Shown here: positions 1-10,409 of the stretch, one piece after another
Layout of the letters: each line of letters opens with the position of its first letter
Position numbering within the stretch: the first letter of the stretch is position 1
Source: Solea solea
Taxonomy: Eukaryota; Chordata; Actinopteri; Pleuronectiformes; Soleidae
Reading direction: 5' to 3'
DNA: 64,000 nt
NCBI RefSeq assembly: GCF_958295425.1
Contig: NC_081143.1
Location: 29,056,578-29,120,577, forward strand
Program-made: the position numbers and the translations under genes
The notes under the pieces: generated by a model
What the model was told of the DNA's origin: nothing
Seen by the model: the letters and a program-made list of their open reading frames with translations, nothing else
Database searches by the model: none

Positions 1-610
1 TCTGTTTGTCTGTGCTTGGATTAGGCAGATTAAAAGACCAGTGATAATAAAAATAAGCGTTTTAACAGAGCTTTTAGTTCAGTAGTCGCTGATAAGAACA
101 ATCAGGAAGTGAGTGTGCGGGTAACTGCGTCATCATTCCCAAAGAGTGCCGGCACATACGCAGTAAAACAAGTTTAGGAAAAGTCTCTGCAAAAGTTTGG
201 TATCGTAACGGCTTCAGAACCAGAGAAAAACTGTCTCTATTTCCTTTCCATTTTTACATTTTCAATGTTCTAAATGTTTAGATCCTGTTAGATTATGTTT
301 ACACCAGAGAAGCAGTTGTGTTTGAACACTTTACATGATTTGAACCGTTCTGTGGTGAACTTTAGTGTTTAATGTGTGAGTAAAAGAAAGGTTAGGATCG
401 TTGGTGAAGGGTTAATATTTAAAACATTTCAAATGAGAGGATTGCTCTGACTGCCACTTTGCGGTCGAGGGTGCAACGCCAACCTGTGACATGTAGCTGT
501 TTTCTAACTGACTGATGACATCGTGTTGCCATGCAACGGTGACTCATCTCTGTGAGGCGATCCACTGATCCACTGATCCACTGATCCGCTGCTGCTTTTC
601 TGTCCCGCAG
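1..610 (+). other. cbx4: 3' part of cbx4 intron 3
   Basis: No coding sequence is visible. The stretch precedes a clear cbx4 exon and ends in a splice acceptor (tgtcccgcag at 601-610). Exons 1-3, which carry the chromodomain, must lie upstream of the window. Nothing else is recognisable in it. Confidence 0.7.
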
Positions 611-3600
611 AGAACGTCAAGAACAGCTGATGGGATATCGCAAGAGAGGACCCAAACCCAAGCACCTCCTGCTGCAGGTAAAAGCAACAATACCTAACGC
701 TTATCTTCATGATTAAATACACAAGTGCCTCGAAAACCCCAGATAATCCAAGAAAAACCTGTTTATGAAACAGTTCCCTGTGGATTTAATGCTGCAGACG
801 ACAGAGTGAAGTGACTCAGAAGAGACAGTTTCATCAAACTATGAGAAAATGAAAATGTTCCTGTCACAGTTATGCTGAACCATCATCGTTGTCATTTACA
901 CGATTATTGCATTCATTCATTTAGGGCTGCAACGATCATTTCATGCATCAATGACGTCATTTATCATCAACTATTTTGATAATGGATTATTCCGTTTTGG
1001 AAACATTCAGTTTGTTTTATAATTATAATTAAAACTAAAGTTCCAGCTTCTTAAATGTGAATATGTTCTGGTTTCTTTGCAGCATTTGACAAAGAAATCA
1101 TTCAAACAGAATCATTCTGGTTTTTGATCTGAGAACAAAACCAAACAAAGACTCGATTCATCAATTGTGAAAAAGAATCCGATTTCTTCAGATTCTGAGA
1201 CTTTTAATGTTGTGTGGACATTTAGGGGCACACAGGGGAAGAGTGGCAAGCACAGTTGCCTCACAGCAAGAAGGTCCACATTCACGGACCGCTCCGACCA
1301 AGGGTTTGCATGTTGTCCCCGTGTGTGCGTGGGTTCTCTGCAGGTTCTCTGTGGGCTCTCTGCAGGTTCTCTGTGGGTTCTCTGCAGGTTCTCTGCGGGT
1401 TCTCTGCAGGTTCTCTGCGGGTTCTCTGCGGGTTCTCTGTGGGTTCTCTGCGGGTTCTCTGGTGTCTAAAAGCATGCAGTGTTAATACAGTATATTGTCC
1501 TGTGATGGACTGGTGACCGGTCCAGGGCGTCGCACCATCGTGTGTCAGCTGGGATGGTCTCCGGCTCCTTTGCGCCCCGATGAATGCACAGATAGCTAAG
1601 CTAAGAGTTGTAGCTAAAAGACTTGAACGCGTAGCGATGCATCGATCACGTGATCAAAAGGGCCGAGCGCAGAGCAGCGTGGAGTCGGTGCTCACGCGTG
1701 GGATTAAGACAATGACAGGACGCAGAGCAGCCAGCTGAGGTCACAGCCTCAGGAGTGACTTCACCACGATGCCCGGGCAGCTGTGGTGAACTGTGGGAAC
1801 ATGAACCAAGGCCCCAGAAATAAAGTGTTCTCGTTCAGGCCTCACAAGGGCCCCCTCACACATTCCAGGCTCAGACTTTTTGTTGCAGCCTGACACAGAC
1901 ACATGTATTTACTCTTGAGGCAGTTGCACCATTTATCATTTTCCCCGCCCACAGAAATGTCCTTTATTTGAAATACTTGAGCTGCAACTCACAATTAATC
2001 TGTCAATTATTTTCTCCATGTGATCAATCGGTGTCTCCCAAACCTGAAAATGACAGTGTTCTCAAATCATTTGTTTCTCATATGGAGCAAAGAAAGAAGA
2101 AAATATTCACATGTAAGAAGTGTTACAGCGCCACATACAGACCTGGCACATGTACTACAGAGTTGAGAGGGAAACAATGACGTGTTTATGACGAAAATGA
2201 AAAATGTTGCTGTGGTGTCAGCCAAAATCAACCCTGCCATCTAACTGGCTGTCTGGGATAAGGGGCGTGTTTTAAAGACTTGTTATACCGACTGTGTTTT
2301 TAAGACTTGTTATACCGACTGTGTTTTTAAGAGTTGTTATACCAACTGTGTTTTTAAGACTTGTTATACCGACTGTGTTTTTAAGAGTTGTTATACCGAC
2401 TGTGTTTTTAGGACTTGTTATACCGACTGTGTTTTTAAGAGTTGTTATACCGACTGTGTTTTTAAGACTTGTTATACCGACTGTGTTTTTAGGACTTGTT
2501 ATACCGACTGTGTTTTTAAGAGTTGTTATACCGACTGTGTTTTTAAGACTTGTTATACCGACTGTGTTTTTAAGACTTGTTATACCGACTGTGTTTTTAA
2601 GACTTGTTATACCGACTGTGTTTTTAAGACTTGTTATACCGACTGTGTTTTTAAGACTTGTTATACCGACTGTGTTTTTAGGACTTGTTATACCGACTGT
2701 GTTTTTAGGACTTGTTATACCGACTGTGTTTTTAAGACTTGTTATACCGACTGTGTTTTTAAGACTTGTTATACCGACTGTGTTTTTAGGACTTGTTATA
2801 CCGACTGTGTTTTTAAGACTTTTTATACCGACTGTGTTTTTAAGACTTGTTATACAGACTGTGTTTTTAAGACTTGTTATACCGACTGTGTTTTTAAGAC
2901 TTTTTATACCGACTGTGTTTTTAGGACTTGTTATACCGACTGTGTTTTTAAGAGTTGTTATACCGACTGTGTTTTTAAGACTTTTTATACCGACTGTGTT
3001 TTTAAGACTTGTTATACTAACTGTGTTTTTAAGACTTGTTATACCGACTGTGTTTTTAAGACTTGTGATACTGACTGTGTTTTTAAGACTTGTGATACCG
3101 ACTGTGTTTTTAAGACTTGTGATACTGACTGTGTTTTTAAGACTTGTTACACTGACTGTGTTTTTAAGACTTGTTATACTGACTGTGTTTTTAGGACTTG
3201 TTATACCGACTGTGTTTTTAAGACTTGTGATACTGACTGTGTTTTTAAGACTTGTGATACCGACTGTGTTTTTAAGACTTGTTACACAGACTGTGTTTTT
3301 AAGACTTGTGATACCGACTGTGTTTTTAAGACTTGTTACACTGACTGTGTTTTTAAGACTTGTTACACTGACTGTGTTTTTAAGACTTGTTATACTAAAT
3401 GCTGTCTTGTCTCACAGGTCCCTTCATTTGCCCGGAGGTCCAGTATTCTGGCCGACCTTCATGAAACGTCTCTGGAGGAGGACAGATGTGACAAATCCAG
3501 TCCCATTCAGATGCTCCGTCCCCAGACTCAACAGTACCAGCTGAACAGTAAGAAGCACCACCAGTACCAGCCGCTGCATCGGGAACACGAGGTCGAGCAG

Positions 3601-4854
3601 CAGACCAACGGCAAGAAGTTCTACTATCAGCTCAACAGCAAGAAGCACCACCACTACCAGCCCGACCTCAAGGTGCCACAGCCCGTGTTTGCTAAACCCC
3701 GAGACGTCCGAGCCGCAGAGCTGCCAAACAAAGGCTACAGTGTGGCTCCAGTGCTGCAGCAGAAGTGGATTCGGGACAAAGACTCCGGCTGCCTGACCAA
3801 AGTCAAGGATATCACTATGGAGCTGAAGAAACTTCCAGCTGACCTCAACGGGCACAAAGAGCCTGAGGAGGCCAGACCTAAGGAGGATGCCTCGCCACAG
3901 TCTAACGGTGGCAGCAGCAGCAGCAAGCTAAAAATAGTGAAGAACAAAAACAAGAACGGACGGATTGTTATTGTCATGAGCAAGTACATGGAAAATGGAA
4001 TGAAAGCGGCGAAAATTAAAAACGGCGATTCTGAAATGGTGGAAAAAACGCAGCAAGGAACGGACGACAGCGCGGAGAACCACCTGGATAAGATGAGACT
4101 CGTCAGGAAGCTCGGCCTCATGAATGGATTTCCCAAAAACCCCAGAGACAAAACAACTCTTCCGAGTTCTGGATTTAACCAAGATGGCCCTAAAGAGAGC
4201 CAACAGTCTCCCAAAGTGGAGCCAACTGCGACAGAACAGGATAAGCATGTCGAGGTCAGGGGTCAGGGGCAACCTCCAATGGATCAGCTTTTACAACTGA
4301 CAGCCGAGCCTAATCTGCTCCCCCTGCCTGTGGACAGGGGAGTTCCCTCCGCGCTGGACAAAAGAGAAACGCAGGGTGGATTTAAAGGACTTAAACGGCA
4401 CATTTCTGACACAGAGAGTGAGGAACATGGGAGGAGTAAGAGGTTTTCGAGCTCCAGGAGTATCTGTGATCAGCACACGGTCTCCTTGCCCATCCAAACC
4501 GCCAGCATCGACCAAAACGGAAACCAGGGTCACGATGCACTGCAGCTCTGTGGATACGTAGACCAGGAGGAACCCATTGACTTAAGCATCGACAAGTCCA
4601 GGCCTCGACCTGAGGCTCCCGCAGCAGCCCGGCCTCAAACGCACACACACGCTGAGACACACACACAATCGCACTCACACACAGAAACACAACCACAGAC
4701 TGAACCACAGGACGCCACAGAGAAGGTGAACGTGGACTCAGTGAGAAAAGAGGAGACGTTTCCCTCATTCCAGCCGTTCCTCGGGAATATCGTGATCACA
4801 GACATTACCACAAACTGCCTCACTGTCACTTTTAAGGAATACGTAACTGTGTGA
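611..4854 (+). CDS. cbx4: Chromobox protein 4 (Polycomb PRC1 subunit / SUMO E3), 3' part
   Basis: CBX4 is a PRC1 subunit that reads H3K27me3, binds RING1 and acts as a SUMO E3 ligase in the nucleus. Two exons are in the window: 611-677 (begins with the last base of an Arg codon, then ERQEQLMGYRKRGPKPK, the AT-hook-like basic motif) and 3418-4854 (478 codons plus stop). Exon 5 shows the CBX4-specific pair QLNSKKHHQYQP and QLNSKKHHHYQP, the conserved block KIVKNKNKNGRIVIVMSKYM, a CtBP-binding motif EEPIDLS, and the C-terminal Pc box ending TVTFKEYVTV. A His/Thr-rich stretch (4633-4710) is encoded by a CA-rich microsatellite-like run. Donor and acceptor are GT and AG, and the join keeps frame. 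The chromodomain exons are off the left edge. Family assignment is firm; the acidic SUMO-interacting segment I recall beside the CtBP motif of mammalian CBX4 is not seen. Confidence 0.95.
920..1150 (+). mobile_element. Fold-back MITE-like element, copy 1 (cbx4 intron 4)
   Basis: Starts near agggctgcaacgatcattt and continues with the family's internal text, including cttaaatgtgaatatgttct and tttctttgcagcatttgac. Similar copies occur near 1975, 38160, 51943, 55430, 56184 and 61074. The pattern (a gctgcaac terminus and TCGATTAAT-type internal palindromes) is a common non-autonomous DNA element of teleosts. The superfamily is not determined here. Confidence 0.55.
1225..1605 (+). mobile_element. 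Decayed teleost interspersed repeat with an internal minisatellite
   Basis: The left part reads like a tRNA-SINE-type body (gttgcctcacagcaagaagg, then tgtccccgtgtgtgcgtggg). The right part carries gtgatggactggtgaccggt and gtcagctgggatggtctccg, text I recognise from a very common teleost repeat. Its middle has been replaced by an 11-bp tandem expansion (1329-1461). A second decayed copy is at 46670-46810. Confidence 0.6.
1329..1461 (+). repeat. 11-bp minisatellite (about 12 copies)
   Basis: Tandem variants of TTCTCTGCGGG, TTCTCTGCAGG and TTCTCTGTGGG. It produces overlapping reading frames rich in GSL and RFS repeats on both strands, which are artefacts of the repeat. It lies in cbx4 intron 4. 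Confidence 0.85.
1975..2130 (+). mobile_element. Fold-back MITE-like element, copy 2 (cbx4 intron 4)
   Basis: Begins near gagctgcaactcacaattaa and includes ttctcatatggagcaaagaa and tattcacatgtaagaag, matching the internal text of the copy at 61074. Truncated and decayed. Confidence 0.5.
2275..3397 (+). repeat. 27-bp minisatellite (about 41 copies) at the 3' end of cbx4 intron 4
   Basis: The monomer is GACTTGTTATACCGAC followed by TGTGTTTTTAA, 27 bp, so it stays in one frame and gives a false 400-codon ORF (FLRLVIPTV repeats). Variants: GGACTT, GAGTTG, TTTTTATACC, and towards the 3' end TTGTGATAC and TTGTTACAC. The last unit (TTATACTAAATG) is followed directly by the pyrimidine tract and acceptor of exon 5. 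Confidence 0.95.
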
Positions 4855-5830
4855 CCAGAGCTGGACACGGACTGTAAACATGTACAGTAAAGAAGGTTTG
4901 ATTTCTAAGATGCTTGAATGTAGAAATGAACCGTAGACCTTTTCATTTTGATCTTCTTCTAAGCTCTTATCTGTCGTTACTTCTGGAGATTTTAATCACG
5001 TGCAGTATCTCATTTAAAAAAAGAAGGGGGGAGGGGTCTTCATAAGAAGAAGCTTTTAACTCTTGTAAATACTTTTCACTTTTCTATGGATGTAATTTGA
5101 TTTATACACTCAGCTGTCCGTTAAAAATGTGGGATATATGGAGAGTTTTGTAAGGGAAAAAAATGATATTGAATCACAGTGAATGACTGTGTGTGTGTGT
5201 GTGTGATGGACAGGTTTAAACAAGGATGCATGCTGCTTGGACAGATGAAGCCATTAGGCGAGCTCGAACGAGCAGATGAAGAAAAGTGAAGCGCCTTTAT
5301 GTCAATAGATGTGATTTGTGTTGAAAGGGAAGCGGTGATTATTATCGTTAGTGTTTGATGTATGCGCTTTTATGATTTGCTCTCCGTTCAAAAGTGTTGA
5401 ATTTTTTTTTTTCCAGTCATGCATCTCGTAATCTAATCTAATCCAATCTAATCTTACTGAGCACAAGTCACTCCTGTGAACACAGGTGACCCGGAACATA
5501 TTTATTTCTATATTTTGCAGCAGCGCGGTGAAAGAATGTTATTTAATGATTTCAGTCACAAATCTGTGGTAACACTCACAGCTGAGCTGTGTAAATCCAG
5601 CACTGCTGACATGTGTATAAAATACTAACGCCATCATTGGTAATAAAGTATGTCAAAGCACATATTTCCCCCTTCGTGTCATACTGTACGTACTGCTGCT
5701 CTCTCTGCAGACAAAACAAGTGAAGGCTTCCCATGATGCATTTCGCAATAATAAAACAAAAAAACACTGACTGTATGTCTCCTCCTTCAAACTGCTCGAG
5801 CTATAAATGGAGAATAAAGGGATTAGTCCA
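4855..5830 (+). other. cbx4: cbx4 3' untranslated region (probable)
   Basis: Follows the cbx4 stop. It is AT-rich, with a (TG)n run at 5188-5205. Candidate poly(A) signals AATAAA are at 5642-5647, 5750-5755 and 5813-5818, so the transcript probably ends between about 5660 and 5840. The exact cleavage site cannot be read from the sequence. Confidence 0.6.
5813..5818 (+). terminator. cbx4: Candidate cbx4 poly(A) signal (AATAAA)
   Basis: Last of three AATAAA hexamers downstream of the cbx4 stop; the others are at 5642 and 5750. Which one is used is unknown. Confidence 0.4.
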
Positions 5831-8800
5831 AGTTTAAAATGACAGACTCAAGTTATTTATTACACCATACAGTAAAACCACTTTTCACTGAGTGTAGGTG
5901 GAGTCATGAGATTTTACCACATCTGTAATATTAATGAGCACTTTGTACGGGATAAGAAATCAAAGTCAAACTGCCACACACACATCAGCAACATAGCAAA
6001 CTAACATTTATTTACCTTCAGCAGTCAGACAAGTGTGTTTCTACCTTCTTTTGGTTCGGGATGATGTCGGTTGTTTGAAAATCTGTGGGAAAACTTCTTG
6101 TAATCAGGATAAAACTGAACATTTATTCACATATTTACTGCTGCTCATTTCACCTGCGCTCATCTTTCCGGACGTTCTTACCTCAGGTGAAAGTCGCCGT
6201 TATCTTTACTGGCATCGTCTGGTAATGATTAGTGACACGGTCCATTCAGACGGGGCAGAAATCACTCTGGTAATAATTGATTGACCTCCTCATGTAAAAC
6301 TAATCCCGACAGAATAGGGCTTCAGACAGAGGTCACCGACCCTAACCCTACAGACCAATGCTGCGTTGCATTTGTGAAACCTAACCCTAACCCTGAACAT
6401 GGATGACCCCCTCAGAACCCTGACGTGGTATTCTGTCGTCTTTGATGCTTTTTTCCCCCAAACTTCTCAACTTAAACACAGTGAACTTGGGCGTTGACAT
6501 CCACGGCTGACACTCCCACTGCACTAAGGTCCAACTTCCGAAGAAACTTTTCACATGTGTTGTGATTCAGCAGCGCTGGTGTTTGCAATGACACTCGCTC
6601 CAAACACTGTCGTCATACAAATACATTTCCTGATGCTTGTTTTCAACGTAATGAGCGACGTCAAATCACAAAATCACATGGTTTTTTTGTACTCAAATTG
6701 TGGTCACTCAAAGTTGAACTAAGTTAATTCAAACTAAAGCTAAATTATATGAACACAATTTCATATAGCTTGTTTGAATGAAAGAGTGTAAGAGCCAAAT
6801 CTTGTTAATGTTTTACATTATTATTATATTATTTAAGTGTGTTTTTGTGTGTGCAAGCAAACGGCTTCTGATCAGATTCTCTCCAACTTGGATTAGATTA
6901 GATTAGATTAGATTAGATGGATGGATTGTGTCTATGAGTCATTTATCAGACAGAACTTTTCAGTGGCTTAATGGAGAAAACAAAAAGCAAAAATGACGTG
7001 ACATTACTGTGTTGAAGTCATTGTAACATCATTAAGATAATTATAATAATGGATTCTCAGACCTGAAGACGTTAGCAGCTAATCGCTAATCTTACACAGT
7101 TACTAAATCAGTGCATAGCTCTATTTGTGCCTCTGTGTGTGTGTGTGTGTGTGTGAGGATTATTACAGAGCCAGCAGAGTTTATTTTCAGATGGGCACCA
7201 TCTAACCCAGCATGCAGGCTAACCCCGGGGGTCAGGCCTGCTTCACGGCTGCTACATGTGGAGAGCAGTTCCGTTCCCGTCCATTTAAAACCACATACAA
7301 CTAATGAAATTGGAAGCGGCTGTGCCACATTAGCAGCCTGCATTAGATTGTACATTCAGGCCTTTAAAGGCAGCTGATAATCTGTCGTGGGGAAACATGA
7401 GAGCAGTGTTTTCTCAGATGGAAACCTGTGGGTTTGAAGCAAACATTCATCCATTCATATGGACTTAAATACAAAAGCAGAGGTGAGCGAGCTTTTCAGG
7501 CTGCCACACTGTCTTCATGCAAAACTCTTACTGTCCTTAATTCCTGCAATTTGTTTAAGAAACGACAGAAAAATCTCCCACGTCTCATTTTCACCGTGGA
7601 CGTTGTGTTTTCATCAGTGTGGGTTCATCCGTCTACAGTAAGTGACGGATTTATCTGACGGTCTTAGTCTATATTTAAATTATTGTAGACTTATTGTAAG
7701 TCGCTTTGGATAAAAGCGTCTGCTAAATGACTTGTAATGTAATGTAATGTAAATTTGGGCGCCCCCTCCCACCAACTTGGAGTAGCCGGTGTTTGACCCT
7801 CCTCCTTCTGACCTCACAATTTTGATATACGTTTTAGTATATATTGTCCCAGTATTGATTTGCACTTTTGTATTCAAACTGAAGCACTCAGTGTGGAGAT
7901 ACTGAACTTGAATTAAACAAGTAAACCAGCTCAATAAAACTTACAACAAATGTGCACTAAATGAGCAAATCTTCAACTACAAAATAAAACCAGAGAAGTT
8001 AAGGTCAACACTATTTCAATATCCAAATATAGCTAAGGATAGCATCTGGATTAATATGTTAAAATGTTTTTTAGGATGGATCACCGAGCAGCCTACAAGG
8101 ACTCAGGAGGCCCTGAAGCCCCTGAAACACTAGTGATGTGTGACTATGTGACGTCTCTACAGGGCCATATGTTAGCCAACCCTGACGTCTTGACAGGGCC
8201 CTCAGGCAAATCATGAAGGTTAAGTGATATGATATATTTAACAGAATCATTATTAATATTATTTTTAGCCCAGTGTTTAATCTGTGAGATTCCTACATGA
8301 CAACCAAAATATTCTTTTACTTTTGTTTTTTTTACTCCCTATCCCCTATAACGGTAAACCTAGCAGTCTTTCCGAGATCTGACTACAAATGAAACGCAGC
8401 AATAATCTTCAAATTAGGATCAAATGTAGTCCACTGTGGTCTGCAGGAATTCCTTTAAGGTCTATAACTCAGAACATGCAGTGACTGTGCAGGAGAGAGC
8501 GCTTTAAGGCCTGTGTGTGGGTTAGACTTGAACAGCTGTTCATGTCAGATGCTTCTTAAATAAATCCTCTTGACATGCCGACACACGGGGGGGGGGGGGG
8601 GTCTCACTAAGCCTCATGCTGAGTCTGACATGGCATTTGACCGCTTGGAACAGTGAAACAGTCACTGTTGAAGCACAAAACAAGTTTACTTCTTCCGTGA
8701 CGATATCACACTCGTACAGCTGATCTTTTTCTTCACATGAGATTTTCAGTCGAACACTCCACAGGATTCAAACTTGGCAGGTGACTCATTGTGGTTTTTC

Positions 8801-9058
8801 ATTATACAGTTCTAGCACTACTCCGCTCGACTCGACTCGACACGACTCTACTCAGTTTGGTATCAGTCATGTCATGACTTCATAGCACCTCCTCAACATG
8901 GGCGGAGTCATCGTAGCACAGTTTTTAAACGTTTTATAGGCAAGACCGGAGCACAGACTCTGAACTGAAACACCATTGCTCACCATGTAGGAGATTATCG
9001 CATGTTTTCAGGATTTTCAAGTCATTTTAACTGATCTACAGCTCGGCATTGTTCAGGG
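5831..9058. other. Gene-free interval with simple repeats and repeat debris
   Basis: No exon with a conserved reading frame was recognised. Contents: two short telomere-like CCCTAA runs (6339-6350 and 6380-6394), a GATTA tandem run near 6893-6917, a (TG)n run at 7133-7155, a SINE-type tail at 7690-7753, a 15-base G run at 8587-8601, and a likely interspersed repeat at about 8795-8990 that contains a CTCGA tandem run (gctcgactcgactcgacacg). Confidence 0.6.
7690..7753 (+). mobile_element. SINE-type 3' tail
   Basis: Contains taagtcgctttggataaaag followed by cgtctgctaaatgact and a TGTAA-type tail (tgtaatgtaatgtaatgtaa). This is a conserved 3' region shared by many teleost SINEs. A longer copy on the opposite strand is at 60385-60530. 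Confidence 0.7.
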
Positions 9059-10409
9059 TTTAGTATGTCGTCCAAAATGTGACAAAAAAAATCATACTTT
9101 AGTATGTCGTCCAAAATGAGACAAAAAAGTCATAGGTTAGTATGTCGTCCAAAATGTGACAAAATGTCATAGGTTAGTATGTCGTCCAAAATGTGACAAA
9201 AAATGTCATAGGTTAGTATGTCGTCCAAAATGTGACAAAATGTCATAGGTTAGTATGTCGTCCAAAATGTGACAAAAAAGTCATAGGTTAGTATGTCGTC
9301 CAAAATGTGACAAAAATGTCCTAGGTTAGTATGTCGTCCAAAATGTGACAAAAAAGTCATACTTTAGTATGTCGTCCAAAATGTGACAAAAAAGTCATAA
9401 GTTAGTATGTCGTCCAAAATGTGACAAAAAAGTCATAGGTTAGTATGTCGTCCAAAGTGTGACAAAAAGGTCATAATTTGTATGTCATCCAAAATGTGAC
9501 AAAAATGGCATAGGTTAGTATGTCGTCCAAAATGTGACAAAAAAGTCATACTTTAGTATGTCATCCAAAATGTGACAAAAATGTCATGCTTTTAGTATGT
9601 CGTCCAAAATTTGACAAAAAAAATCATACTTTAGTATGTCGTCCAAAATGAGACAAAAAAGTCATAGGTTAGTATGTCGTCCAAAATGTGACAAAATGTC
9701 ATAGGTTAGTATGTCGTCCAAAATGTGACAAAAAATGTCATAGGTTAGTATGTCGTCCAAAATGTGACAAAATGTCATAGGTTAGTATGTCGTCCAAAAT
9801 GTGACAAAAAAGTCATAGGTTAGTATGTCGTCCAAAATGTGACAAAAATGTCCTAGGTTAGTATGTCGTCCAAAATGTGACAAAAAAGTCATACTTTAGT
9901 ATGTCGTCCAAAATGTGACAAAAAAGTCATAAGTTAGTATGTCGTCCAAAATGTGACAAAAAAGTCATAGGTTAGTATGTCGTCCAAAGTGTGACAAAAA
10001 GGTCATAATTTGTATGTCGTCCAAAATGAGACAAAAAAGTCATAGGTTAGTATGTCGTCCAAAATGTGACAAAATGTCATAGGTTAGTATGTCGTCCAAA
10101 ATGTGACAAAAAATGTCATAGGTTAGTATGTCGTCCAAAATGTGACAAAATGTCATAGGTTAGTATGTCGTCCAAAATGTGACAAAAAAGTCATAGGTTA
10201 GTATGTCGTCCAAAATGTGACAAAAATGTCCTAGGTTAGTATGTCGTCCAAAATGTGACAAAAAAGTCATACTTTAGTATGTCGTCCAAAATGTGACAAA
10301 AAAGTCATAAGTTAGTATGTCGTCCAAAATGTGACAAAAAAGTCATAGGTTAGTATGTCGTCCAAAGTGTGACAAAAAGGTCATGCTTTTAGTATGTCGT
10401 CCAAAATTT

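Noticed and set aside
2294..3544. 416-codon open frame of FLRLVIPTV repeats
   Set aside because: Created by a 27-bp tandem repeat in an intron; it runs into cbx4 exon 5 in the wrong frame and has no coding features.
6033..6284. 83-codon ORF (MCFYLLLVRDDVG...)
   Set aside because: No similarity to a known family, no splice context, and a length expected by chance.
6339..6394. Telomere-proximal location suggested by CCCTAA motifs
   Set aside because: Only a few units in two short runs; interstitial copies like this are common.
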